This document shows, one piece after another, positions 36,926 to 44,116 of a stretch of 54,016 nt of DNA. Within the stretch, counting starts at the first letter, position 1. Every line of letters starts with the position of its first letter. Location: IMG/VR virus record IMGVR_UViG_3300042332_001412, positions 1 through 54,016 of that record. One strand, given 5' to 3'. The position numbers and the translations under genes were made by a program. Source of the DNA: a virus. The notes beneath the pieces are model-generated. The model was not told where the DNA came from. It ran no database searches and saw only the letters and a program-made list of their open reading frames with translations.

Positions 36926-36950
36926 AAAAAAGGGGGTCTTTCGACCCCCA
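36926..36950 (-). terminator. Rho-independent terminator
   Basis: On the minus strand GGGGGTC, loop GAAA, GACCCCC, then seven T. This is a textbook intrinsic terminator placed just after the 47-residue ORF and just before a late promoter. It separates the PAAR/hub transcript from the gp25-gp6-gp7 transcript. Confidence 0.9.
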
Positions 36951-36954
36951 AGTA

Positions 36955-37098
36955 TTATCGTCCTTGACCTCTGTATTTCTTCTTGGCACCATTACGACTT
37001 GATGCAGAGAGTCGGGTGTTTTTTGAACGACCCTGACGAGTCATTTTGGGATTTCCTGGGGTGTAACCAGACTTGTTGAAACTAGGTGCTTTTGCCAT
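36955..37098 (-). CDS. 47-residue basic peptide
   Basis: An ORF starting MAKAPSFNKSGYTPGNPKMT and ending KKKYRGQGR, with about a dozen Lys/Arg and no acidic residue. ATG start; it follows the PAAR gene by one base and ends right before a terminator, so it is the last gene of that transcript. Composition suggests binding to DNA or to acidic partners. No family recognised. Confidence 0.65.
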   Translation of the reverse strand: MAKAPSFNKSGYTPGNPKMTRQGRSKNTRLSASSRNGAKKKYRGQGR

Positions 37099-37099
37099 A

Positions 37100-37423
37100 T
37101 TAGTTCACGAATAGGTTTGTGGGAACAGGTAATATTGTACGAGGAGTTGCTGGATTTGTCAAGTCCCCCACATGGGCTGATGGGCGTCCATTAACAAAGA
37201 CCTTACTTGGGGCAATGATAGTTCTCGCTAATGGGGGACAAAAGGTATCTTTACAAACTGGAAAGCCTGGTGCAGGAGTCAAAACATCACCTGCTTTGGC
37301 TCTAGGACGACCTTGGGAGAAAACTGTAGCTACAATAGGAGTAACTACATTTTGTGGATAAACACAACAAGGTCTAAAAGAAACTGAATCTGGATTTCCT
37401 AAAGCTGCAATTGGTCTAGTCAT
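37100..37423 (-). CDS. PAAR-type baseplate spike tip (gp5.4-like)
   Basis: A 107-residue protein with PAAR-repeat layout: MTRPIAALGNPDSVSF, then GRPRAKAGDVLTPAP..C, CPPLARTIIAPSKVFVNGRP and SAHVGDLTNPATP. PAAR proteins form the sharp metal-stabilised cone on the tip of gp5/VgrG spikes. Cys and His residues that could hold the metal are present (C18, C19, C57, C62, H83). It overlaps the upstream 1107-residue gene by four bases (ATGA), supporting a shared hub/spike job. Confidence 0.88.
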   Translation of the reverse strand: MTRPIAALGNPDSVSFRPCCVYPQNVVTPIVATVFSQGRPRAKAGDVLTPAPGFPVCKDTFCPPLARTIIAPSKVFVNGRPSAHVGDLTNPATPRTILPVPTNLFVN

Positions 37424-40400
37424 AGTACATTTTTGTTTTGAATTTCTACTGGCCAGTATTGAGACAAGTAATTGTTTTTTTGATAACTATGACTTACAAA
37501 TGTACTACCTTCAAATGGAACAAGAATACTTCCAAATAAGTAAACTTCTCCAGATTCATTAGTTCCAGAGCCATCTGCAGTAGCCTTAAATACGGTTCCT
37601 ACTCGATAGCCTTCTGGAGCACCATACTGCTTCCAATCCACATTTCCAAGTGTCTTAATTATATAGGTGATGTCAGATTCAATGAAACCAGAGTTTGAAG
37701 AATCTTCAAATGTATATGTTGTATCGAACATTTGTCTGGTACAACCTAAAAATTCAGTTTCTGTTTTATCCTTATAGTAAATAATTTCTTCTCCTAGGTA
37801 ATAATGTCTAAGAGTTTCATTTTTGGTTTCTAAATTTATTTCTTTTTTGATAATAAATTTTGGAATGATTAAATATCCAGATGAAATAAATTGACTGGTA
37901 TCATCTACTTTAATTGTATTATCTGTAGACTTTAACTCTTGAGTTAGCTTTGCATATGGAGGTTCATCCATAAATGGATTGCCTTTGTTTTTAACTGCAT
38001 TTGCAATTGTTCTACTTACTTCATTAACTCTAAAGTTCAGAACTTTTGGATATCCAGATTGATAATTTGTTCCATAAGGATCATTTGCAGTATTTGCTTC
38101 ACCATGCCAAATATATTGTGGTGCTGGTCCAGCTGCCCAAGATTTAGTACTTCCAACTGGAATGCCTGGAAGTACTGGAACTGCACCAAAAGGTTCTGCT
38201 TGTGTTGTAATACTGGTAACAAATCCATTGGAATCTTTATTTGTAACTATGAGAAGTCCATCCATTGGATTTATAGTTGGTCCAGTTTGACCTCCAGAGC
38301 TAGCATTGCCAGTCCATCTAGGAATAGACTTTAGTACAATAGTTATTCTATTTTCTTCAGTATCTGGAATTATATTGGAGTCACTAACAAAACTGAAGTC
38401 ATCAATTATGTATTCTAGTGATTTAAATCTTGGAGGAATACGATAACCAGTGAAAGTTTTATAAATTTTACCTGATTGGTCTTCTCCTTCGATAAGAGGA
38501 GGAAGATTTGGAATCGTTGTACTCTTTGGAACTGATAATTCAATAGTCTTTACGGCATTGATTAATATGTTCTGTAGAGAATTTTCGTTAGAAATGATGC
38601 GTTTATACATTTCTTCAGGAAGAACGATATTCGACATATTAAAACTTTCTTGCAGATTAGTAGTAATTCTGTTAGAAATCTCTTCTGCAGTGTATGCATC
38701 CGCACTTTTTACATCTATACACTCATCATATGATGGTTGTGTCTGTACTGGATTAAGATATTCGTTAAAAGTATCAATTTCTTGATATGGATAGTAGACT
38801 TTCGTGTAATCTGGAGTAATAGTATTGTCACATTCAACATCTTTTACGGATAACACAGTCTTATTATTGAGAATTGTCTTCTCAGAATCTACAATTTCGT
38901 TCTGTATCAGTAAGAAATTAGAACTTTTTAGCTTTGGAACCCACTTTTCGATCTCATCTTTGTCTGCAGGTCGCTGAAAATTGGTCCAAAAGATGCTATT
39001 GATCTCATATGCTTCATTATTTCCAGGACTTACGCACAAAAACTTCTCTTTTATACGAAAAGATCCGTCATTTAGTATCACATTCCCCAAAATATACTTT
39101 CCAGTAGCATCTTCAAGAGCGGAAGGCTCACAAAATGTATCTCTAGAATAGAATAATGGAGTATAAGTGTAGAATTTTTTGTCATTACTGATATAAACTC
39201 CGCAAACTGCGGAGCGATCTATAATTCCTTTGCCTGCAACAACCTTAATTCTGTTGCTGCCAAGAACTGCTTGACCTTGAACTCTAGTTACAGACCACCC
39301 ACGAACATATCCATTGTCTCTATTATCAAGTCTTCTAAACCAAACTCTAAAAGTTTTAGTATTTACGATGTCTATTTCAGAGACAAATGATTTTCTATTG
39401 ACTCCAGACGCAGTTTGATCATCTGTAATGGAGATCTGAATGTCATTTTTACTTGTAATTGTAGTTCCATCTAAGAAAGTTACTTCATAGTGCTTTCTAT
39501 TTGTGCTATCATCACTTCCACCAGAGTCATTTTGGCGTTTTGCTACAACTTTAATATCCTTGCTTGTGGTCAATTGTATGTTTTTGTTTTTATCATCATC
39601 AAAAACATGATAAATCGTACTTGTATACTGGGGTGTTGAAGGAATATTTTTTGCATAGTATGCATCCTTCGCAAAGTTTGCACTGCCTCCACTGATCTCA
39701 GCATAGCAAAGAATCTGATTTGAGATATTATTGACAAGATCTGTTTTTGTAAAAGCTACATTACGAACTTTTCTTCTATTTTTGTACTTTAATGGTCTAG
39801 ACAAAAAGATCTTTAGTCCTTGAATGTTTTCAACTACAGTATCAGGTTGAATGCCATAACCAGATACTTTATCTCCAATGTTAATAATTCTATCTTCGGC
39901 ACCATTATTATTGTTTACAAAGATGAAACCTGGAGTTTTGTTTTTATCTGATACTTTAGATACTCTTCTTCGTACTGTTTCGGTGGTGCGAACAGACTTT
40001 TCATTTAGATATTCTGAGTTATAGTTTACAACTTTATCAACAGTCCATCCATTGATAACATCACCAACAGCAATCATTTGTTTGTTGGTGGTATTTTCAT
40101 AGAAGAAAAAGATCTTATTATCAGTTGTGCCACCATGATACACAATGGCACCTTCTGGAACTCCTGTAACTTGACTATCAACTCTTGCTAGGTTTAAAGT
40201 ACCAGATACATCAACACTTTCAACTGCATAAGTTGGACATGAAACTTCACCACCTTCACTATTGGGCGGAGGAGGGGGAGGGGTAACTACAGTAATTCCT
40301 CCAGCTGGCCTAGAAGGTAAAGTATGACTTAATGGCCATTCAAAAATATGATAGAAGTATTGCTCATCATAAGATGCATCAGCTTTACAATATCTTCTAT

Positions 40401-40743
40401 AAACTGGACGAGATGTAATTAGGTCATCACTAGAGTTTACAATCTCGTATTCCTGTTGATAATAAATGGTATCAATAAAGTTTACAACATCTCCGTTGGC
40501 GTTCTCTGGATTGTTTAAATCTGGAACCTGAATTATGGACTTCTTTAGTTTCTCTTGCTTAGTTCCATTTATAATGGTCTTTCGGCCTTGATCAGGTGGC
40601 CTAACTTCAAACCAATATTTATCTATATACTCAAACTCCAGAGTAATTTTGGCTGGAAGCCCTTCCTCTGGAGGAGGACATTCATCATAAGTAAAAGTTA
40701 TTTTTCCATCAATAGGATCTTTTTTAGCACTACAATTTGACAT
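37420..40743 (-). CDS. Large baseplate/hub-region structural protein
   Basis: An 1107-residue protein directly coupled to the PAAR tip. The N-terminal ~150 residues are followed by a Pro-rich linker (TPPPPPPNSEGG, about residue 155), then a long beta-rich body (CPTYAVESVDVSGTLNLARV...). Near residue 1000 it has YYLGEEIIYYKDKTETEFLG followed by CTR, a module resembling ones in gp7. It ends with WKQYGAPEGYRVGTVFKATA, a motif I associate with large cyanophage virion proteins. Some cyanophage genomes have a large protein called VrlC near this position; I cannot confirm homology. No lysozyme motif was found, so I do not call it gp5. Confidence 0.6.
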   Translation of the reverse strand: MSNCSAKKDPIDGKITFTYDECPPPEEGLPAKITLEFEYIDKYWFEVRPPDQGRKTIINGTKQEKLKKSIIQVPDLNNPENANGDVVNFIDTIYYQQEYEIVNSSDDLITSRPVYRRYCKADASYDEQYFYHIFEWPLSHTLPSRPAGGITVVTPPPPPPNSEGGEVSCPTYAVESVDVSGTLNLARVDSQVTGVPEGAIVYHGGTTDNKIFFFYENTTNKQMIAVGDVINGWTVDKVVNYNSEYLNEKSVRTTETVRRRVSKVSDKNKTPGFIFVNNNNGAEDRIINIGDKVSGYGIQPDTVVENIQGLKIFLSRPLKYKNRRKVRNVAFTKTDLVNNISNQILCYAEISGGSANFAKDAYYAKNIPSTPQYTSTIYHVFDDDKNKNIQLTTSKDIKVVAKRQNDSGGSDDSTNRKHYEVTFLDGTTITSKNDIQISITDDQTASGVNRKSFVSEIDIVNTKTFRVWFRRLDNRDNGYVRGWSVTRVQGQAVLGSNRIKVVAGKGIIDRSAVCGVYISNDKKFYTYTPLFYSRDTFCEPSALEDATGKYILGNVILNDGSFRIKEKFLCVSPGNNEAYEINSIFWTNFQRPADKDEIEKWVPKLKSSNFLLIQNEIVDSEKTILNNKTVLSVKDVECDNTITPDYTKVYYPYQEIDTFNEYLNPVQTQPSYDECIDVKSADAYTAEEISNRITTNLQESFNMSNIVLPEEMYKRIISNENSLQNILINAVKTIELSVPKSTTIPNLPPLIEGEDQSGKIYKTFTGYRIPPRFKSLEYIIDDFSFVSDSNIIPDTEENRITIVLKSIPRWTGNASSGGQTGPTINPMDGLLIVTNKDSNGFVTSITTQAEPFGAVPVLPGIPVGSTKSWAAGPAPQYIWHGEANTANDPYGTNYQSGYPKVLNFRVNEVSRTIANAVKNKGNPFMDEPPYAKLTQELKSTDNTIKVDDTSQFISSGYLIIPKFIIKKEINLETKNETLRHYYLGEEIIYYKDKTETEFLGCTRQMFDTTYTFEDSSNSGFIESDITYIIKTLGNVDWKQYGAPEGYRVGTVFKATADGSGTNESGEVYLFGSILVPFEGSTFVSHSYQKNNYLSQYWPVEIQNKNVL

Positions 40744-40766
40744 ATTAATAAGAACGGATAAAGCTT

Positions 40767-40949
40767 TTAGTCTCCTACTTTATGTATGCGAATGCCAGGA
40801 GTATCGTGATGATCAAAGTACTCAAACTCTAAAGTGTCTCCCTCAATCCATTGCATCTCATCGAGGATCTCATCGGGGAAAGTAATGAAATATTCACCAG
40901 ATTTATTATCGTACTGTACTTCTGTGGTAAACGAAGAAAATGTAGACAT
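40767..40949 (-). CDS. AbrB/MazE-like small protein
   Basis: A 60-residue protein with VQYDNKSGEYFITFPDEILD then EMQWIEGDTLEFEYFD. This resembles the swapped-hairpin AbrB/MazE fold layout ('g...itlP.elle.lgw.eGD.l.....'). In bacteria such domains are DNA-binding regulators; here it could be a small late regulator. ATG start, 23 bases upstream of the 1107-residue gene, expressed from the AT-rich region to its right. Confidence 0.6.
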   Translation of the reverse strand: MSTFSSFTTEVQYDNKSGEYFITFPDEILDEMQWIEGDTLEFEYFDHHDTPGIRIHKVGD

Positions 40950-41378
40950 AGTTTGTATAATAGTTTACAGTATATATCAATGTTTTTCAGAAATTTTTTT
41001 CTGGAAAAATTTTTCTGAGATTATTTGAAGTGTCTCTGAAAGACATAGGGCAATGTATGAAAATTGCTCTCGGAGACTTGTGTTTGTTGGGAGGGGGGTC
41101 ATATGGAGGGTGGTGGAGAGGCTTGGAGGGTGGTGGAAATTTTTTGAGTTGATTGAATATCTCTCTGGCTCGTTTGGTGCGGTATAGCTTTGAGGGACCC
41201 AACGATTTTCACGGCCCGGCGGGCCGGCGACCCATAAGGCCCGCTTATACTGCCCTGCCCGACTGATCAGGACTGCTGATGGATCAGGAATGCTGATCTG
41301 TCTTGCCACTGGCTGATAAGCACTGCTGATCAATCAGGATTGCTGATGGAAGGGGGCCGAAGCCCCCCTGGCTGCTGA
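40950..41378. other. Gene-free boundary region rich in inverted repeats
   Basis: No convincing ORF: the open frames here would need TTG starts without a ribosome site. Contents in order: AT-rich palindromic stretch (CAGAAATTTTTTTCTG at about 40988-41003 and related copies), G-rich GGAGGGTGGTGGA direct repeats around 41104-41140, a 13-base palindrome GGCCCGGCGGGCC (about 41213-41225), a series of TGATCAGGA-TGCTGAT repeats (41270-41350), and a terminator-like hairpin. It divides the late structural block from the small-gene block. A regulatory or replication role is possible but not shown. Confidence 0.5.
41352..41367 (-). terminator. GC-rich hairpin with TTCG loop
   Basis: GGGGGC-TTCG-GCCCCC on the minus strand, 12 bases after the stop of the 65-residue gene. 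There is no T-run after it (TTCC), so it is a stability or terminator-like hairpin rather than a perfect intrinsic terminator. Confidence 0.55.
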
Positions 41379-41576
41379 TCACCAGCCTGTTTTTACTCGT
41401 TTGCCTGTCCAACTGGCAGCAGTAGCGTACTCAACAGCGAAGCGGTCAACATCCCACATGTTGGCCTTGGCCCGCTCAGCCGCACAGCGTGCCAGGTTGA
41501 TCTGATCAAACAAGTTAAGCTTTTTAGGTGCCCGATACAGGGTGCCAGCGGCTGAACAGATGGTGTGGTCGGTCAT
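41379..41576 (-). CDS. Small hypothetical protein in GC-rich patch
   Basis: A 65-residue protein with a helical, Ala-rich centre (LFDQINLARCAAERAKANMW) and a basic end (WTGKRVKTGW). ATG start. Codon third positions are G/C-rich, unlike the structural genes. No family recognised. Confidence 0.5.
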   Translation of the reverse strand: MTDHTICSAAGTLYRAPKKLNLFDQINLARCAAERAKANMWDVDRFAVEYATAASWTGKRVKTGW

Positions 41577-41640
41577 GGTGCTGGTGTGGTGTGGTTGATC
41601 GGTGGAGGGAAGGGGCAGCCGTCAAGCTGCCCCGTAGGGG

Positions 41641-42018
41641 TCAGACCGTGGCGTTGCGATCCTGGCTCCAATCCCGAAGCCTGCGAGTGCTGGCCTTGCT
41701 GAACACTCGGTTCCCGATGGTGCGGCCATCAGCCAGGGTGATTACAGAGCGCCCAGCGGCGTCAGCCGCTACCTGGAGGGCCTGGCGGCCCAAGCGGCGC
41801 TCAGCAGGCAGAGCGGTGGGGCTCTCCCACAGATCCAGCAGCCATTGGGCACGGTGGCGGCCAACCACACACTGGTGGCGGATGGTGACCTTGGCCACCG
41901 CAACGGCAACAGCGGTGGGGATGCTGGTACGGGTGAGGCGGTCAGAGCGGTTGGGGTTTGCCATGTTCCTGGTGGTGTGCGGGGTCCGTTTGCCCCGCTT
42001 GAAAGAATTGTAGGCCAT
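41641..42018 (-). CDS. Basic hypothetical protein in GC-rich patch
   Basis: A 125-residue Arg-rich protein (MAYNSFKRGKRTPHTTRN..., ending RRLRDWSQDRNATV). The centre ITLADGRTIGNRVFSKASTR and AERRLGRQALQVAADAAGRS have no known motif. A plus-strand open frame of similar length covers the same DNA; the minus frame is preferred because all neighbours are minus and it begins with ATG just after a stem-loop. Function unknown. Confidence 0.45.
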   Translation of the reverse strand: MAYNSFKRGKRTPHTTRNMANPNRSDRLTRTSIPTAVAVAVAKVTIRHQCVVGRHRAQWLLDLWESPTALPAERRLGRQALQVAADAAGRSVITLADGRTIGNRVFSKASTRRLRDWSQDRNATV

Positions 42019-42052
42019 AGGGGGACCCTGGCTATGGGTCAGGCCCCGGATT

Positions 42053-42066
42053 GTTGCAAAGCTTAA
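42053..42066 (-). repeat. Stop-proximal repeat GTTGCAAAGCTTAA, copy 1
   Basis: Sits 3 bases after the stop of the GP88-family gene. An identical copy sits 3 bases after the stop of the 73-residue gene (42893-42906). Confidence 0.8.
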
Positions 42067-42069
42067 TCT

Positions 42070-42828
42070 CTACACTTTGGCAGAGAGAATCGGCTGCAGT
42101 TCTTTACGATAGCCTCCGAACTTGCCAGCCTTGCGGCGTGCCCACAATGCTTTGCCGTAGGTTGAACCTTTAGGCTGGGTTGAATGCACAAGCAAAGCAA
42201 ACGGATTGTCACCGAAACAGTGGCTATCATCGTGATCAACCTCTAGGCCCAGAGCCTCAGCTTCCTCGTCATTGTGAACCACTTTACTATAGCGAGGGAA
42301 CAAACCTTCGTCGATCATGTGATCGAACTTGCCCCCATAGCTGGCGGTCATGTAGAAGTTAGAAGGCAACTCCAAACCTACAAACAGCGGCAGGTTCTTG
42401 CTGTAGCAGTAGAACTTAAGGTCGGGATTCAGCTTGGCAACCTCTAGCCAAGCAAGCAGATAAGCGAGGCTAAAGAAATCACCAGACTCGTGTATTCTCA
42501 CCAGCTCGATCCTTTTAGTGCGAGCATTCTGCAGGCTGGTGTTGATCAGCTCCACTGCAGTGCTGGCTTTGATCGCATCCACGATCAGCTGCAGGTTCCG
42601 AGCCCGAGCATAGAAAGGGCCATCGTATTGTGCCTCGCTGGTGGCAGCAAAGCACCGAAACTGGGTCTGTGGGCCGTCTTGAATGTGGCGCTTGCCGTTC
42701 TCACCAACAACAGCAAAGCTCAGGCAGAAAAGGGCACCGGGACAGGTCTTGCCTGCCGGCAAATTAAAGATCAGGGTTTGCTTGCCAAGCTTGGCGTTGC
42801 CGGTGGAGAAGGTCAGCAGATCAGACAT
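42070..42828 (-). CDS. GP88-family phage protein
   Basis: A 252-residue protein matching the 'gene product 88' pattern I know from mycobacteriophages and other phages: FSTGNAKLGKQTLIFNLPAG then KTCPGALFC (residues 7-35), RCFAAT (58-63), ARNLQLIVDAIK, RIHESGDFFS (111-120), KFYCYSKNLPLF and FYMTASYGGKFD. The spaced Cys residues (29, 35, 59) and His/Asp in HESGDF may form an active or metal site. Family function is unknown to me. It is the largest gene of the GC-rich patch. Start ATG with a TAAGAT -10-like box about 35 bases upstream. Confidence 0.75.
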   Translation of the reverse strand: MSDLLTFSTGNAKLGKQTLIFNLPAGKTCPGALFCLSFAVVGENGKRHIQDGPQTQFRCFAATSEAQYDGPFYARARNLQLIVDAIKASTAVELINTSLQNARTKRIELVRIHESGDFFSLAYLLAWLEVAKLNPDLKFYCYSKNLPLFVGLELPSNFYMTASYGGKFDHMIDEGLFPRYSKVVHNDEEAEALGLEVDHDDSHCFGDNPFALLVHSTQPKGSTYGKALWARRKAGKFGGYRKELQPILSAKV

Positions 42829-42872
42829 GGGTCTGTGTCGGTTGGGGACTTGAGAATCTTAGCAGGTGGGAA

Positions 42873-42891
42873 GGGCCAGGCTGGCTGGCCC
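42873..42891. terminator. Intergenic stem-loop, copy 1
   Basis: GGGCCAG-5 bases-CTGGCCC perfect 7-bp stem between two minus-strand genes; the same 19-base hairpin recurs at 43167-43185. No T-run, so termination is only a possibility. Confidence 0.55.
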
Positions 42892-42892
42892 T

Positions 42893-42906
42893 GTTGCAAA
42901 GCTTAA
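42893..42906 (-). repeat. Stop-proximal repeat GTTGCAAAGCTTAA, copy 2
   Basis: Identical 14-base copy of the element at 42053-42066, again 3 bases past a stop codon and immediately before a GC-rich stem-loop. Confidence 0.8.
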
Positions 42907-42909
42907 CGA

Positions 42910-43131
42910 TCAGGGTTCCATCAGCACTCGGCTAAAGGTCCAACCTATGGGCAGGTTGATAGAGCACCACTGCTCCGCCGCCCACTCTATGGTGGCATCG
43001 AAATCCTCATCGAGATCCTCAGGATCAACCTCAAGCTCAACCCAGAGGCTCCCGTTAGGGATCCAGCTTGTGCTGTCACGATCCGTGAAACACTCTAGGC
43101 AAACCTCGACAGTGGTGGTGGCCATGGCCAT
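42910..43131 (-). CDS. Acidic small hypothetical protein
   Basis: A 73-residue acidic protein (MAMATTTVEVCLECFTDRDS..., core LWVELEVDPEDLDEDFDATI then EWAAEQWCSINLPIGW). ATG start, with a second in-frame ATG at residue 3. High acidity and aromatic content suggest a small binding protein, perhaps a nucleic-acid mimic or inhibitor, but nothing specific is recognised. Confidence 0.55.
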   Translation of the reverse strand: MAMATTTVEVCLECFTDRDSTSWIPNGSLWVELEVDPEDLDEDFDATIEWAAEQWCSINLPIGWTFSRVLMEP

Positions 43132-43166
43132 TCCGTTTGGGACCCCTTAATCATACAGCACCGGAT

Positions 43167-43185
43167 GGGCCAGGCTGGCTGGCCC
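43167..43185. terminator. Intergenic stem-loop, copy 2
   Basis: Second copy of the GGGCCAG/CTGGCCC hairpin, followed on the minus strand by TATGAT 11 bases on, a -10-like box for the 73-residue gene. Confidence 0.55.
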
Positions 43186-43203
43186 TGTAACAACTTGAAA
43201 TAA

Positions 43204-43368
43204 TTATATTTTCTTCAGGCAATTGTCGATAAAGGCAAACAGCTCGCCCAGATCTATGCTACAATGAACCCAGCGAACAGCAGAGCCATATTCAGCCAAG
43301 AATTCATCAGCAACTAAACATCCAGCAGCAAAGTCTAGGGCCTGGGTGTATGTCAGGGTCGGGTTCAT
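43204..43368 (-). CDS. Small hypothetical protein
   Basis: A 54-residue ORF starting MNPTLTYTQALDFAAGCLVA and ending ELFAFIDNCLKKI. Two helices and three Cys. ATG start, downstream of a hairpin and a TAGGAT -10-like box. No family recognised. Confidence 0.55.
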   Translation of the reverse strand: MNPTLTYTQALDFAAGCLVADEFLAEYGSAVRWVHCSIDLGELFAFIDNCLKKI

Positions 43369-43403
43369 TGGTGTGGTTGCAAGTGCCTGTTGATCCTACA
43401 GCA

Positions 43404-43429
43404 ATGGGTGAGCCCGAAGACTCACCCAT
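43404..43429. terminator. Intergenic 9-bp hairpin
   Basis: ATGGGTGAG (43404-43412) pairs perfectly with CTCACCCAT (43421-43429) across an 8-base loop. Lies between two minus-strand genes just upstream of a -10-like TGTAGGAT. Confidence 0.6.
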
Positions 43430-43446
43430 GTAACATTATGTAATAT

Positions 43447-43641
43447 CTACATCTCCAGCTGCCAATCCTGGTCTTTAAGTATATTTACCCAGAAAAAGTT
43501 TCGTCCATTCATACTACGCAGGAACAATCTATCACCTACATGTTGCTCAACAATACAATGTTCGCATGATTCCATTAGATTAGCGAACCTGTTTTTGGCC
43601 TTTTTGGAAATAGGCTTGACGGTGATTGTGGTGTTAATCAT
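43447..43641 (-). CDS. Small hypothetical protein
   Basis: A 64-residue protein: basic N-terminus (TITVKPISKKAKNRFANLME), then a beta-like segment (GDRLFLRSMNGRNFFWVNIL) and a polar end. The pattern resembles short cyanophage orphans I have seen near early genes. ATG start. Upstream is TGCTAAAAT, an extended -10 flanked by CACTG/CAGTG. Confidence 0.6.
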   Translation of the reverse strand: MINTTITVKPISKKAKNRFANLMESCEHCIVEQHVGDRLFLRSMNGRNFFWVNILKDQDWQLEM

Positions 43642-43727
43642 GACATGTTAGAGTAATTTTCTCTTCACTGATTTTAGCACAGTGAGAAAGGCCAGAACGA
43701 ACAGAAGCTCAATTGTCACAATCTGTT

Positions 43728-43776
43728 ATAGTTAATAATTTGGTGGGGAGTTGCCTCCCCGTGTATAGTTAATAAT
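43728..43776 (-). repeat. Two TATAGTTAATAAT repeats flanking a hairpin
   Basis: TATAGTTAATAAT occurs at 43728-43740 and 43764-43776. Between them GGGGAG-4 bases-CTCCCC (43745-43760) forms a hairpin with a GCAA loop on the minus strand. The repeat motif (ATTATTAACTATA on the minus strand) recurs at several promoters to the right. Confidence 0.7.
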
Positions 43777-44040
43777 TTAGACGGTAACAGTTACTAATTC
43801 TTCAGTCTTTCGGCCATCAGCAATGGTAGAACCAATGCTAACATCTTTCAGCATCTGATCATTAGTAAGCAAATCACTCAGGAATTGTGCATAAGACTCA
43901 CTACATGTGAATGCATATGCTTTGTCTACATTACTGTGATAAGTGATAATAATATCAGTATTGTCTACAGTAATGGAATGAATAGCACTGGACTGTTCTT
44001 TAGTAAACTGACGGTGAACAGGAGAGATTGCAACGGTCAT
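43777..44040 (-). CDS. Small hypothetical protein
   Basis: An 87-residue protein, MTVAISPVHRQFTKEQSSAI..., with DIIITYHSNVDKAYAFTCSE and YAQFLSDLL. The layout of short strands then a helix is slightly like a KTSC-type domain, but not enough to name. The ATG at 44040 is preferred over a longer TTG-started frame because that TTG is the -35 TTGACA of the promoter. Confidence 0.6.
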   Translation of the reverse strand: MTVAISPVHRQFTKEQSSAIHSITVDNTDIIITYHSNVDKAYAFTCSESYAQFLSDLLTNDQMLKDVSIGSTIADGRKTEELVTVTV

Positions 44041-44070
44041 GGTGTTCTGTGTGTTGTGTGTACAGTTAAT

Positions 44071-44100
44071 AATGTAGCTGGTAGGGGCTGAGGTTGTCAA
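44071..44100 (-). promoter_or_regulatory. Sigma70-type early promoter
   Basis: TTGACA, 18 bases, TACATT on the minus strand, followed by TATTAACTGTAC and then the ATG at 44040. Confidence 0.8.
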
Positions 44101-44116
44101 CCCCTTTGGGCCAGTT

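Noticed and set aside
40987-41202. Second minus-strand open frame of 71 residues in the same region
   Set aside because: Also TTG-started and fully inside the repeat region; no family-like pattern.
40977-41333. Minus-strand open frame of 118 residues in the boundary region
   Set aside because: Its first codon is TTG without a ribosome site, composition is repetitive Pro/Ser, and the DNA is a series of inverted and direct repeats.
41528-42013. Plus-strand 161-residue open frame
   Set aside because: Opposite to every supported gene, Arg/Trp-rich as expected from antisense of GC-rich coding DNA, and no plus promoter nearby.
44041-44100. N-terminal extension of the 87-residue gene to 44100
   Set aside because: The upstream codon is the TTG of a -35 box; the extension would contain the promoter and leader.
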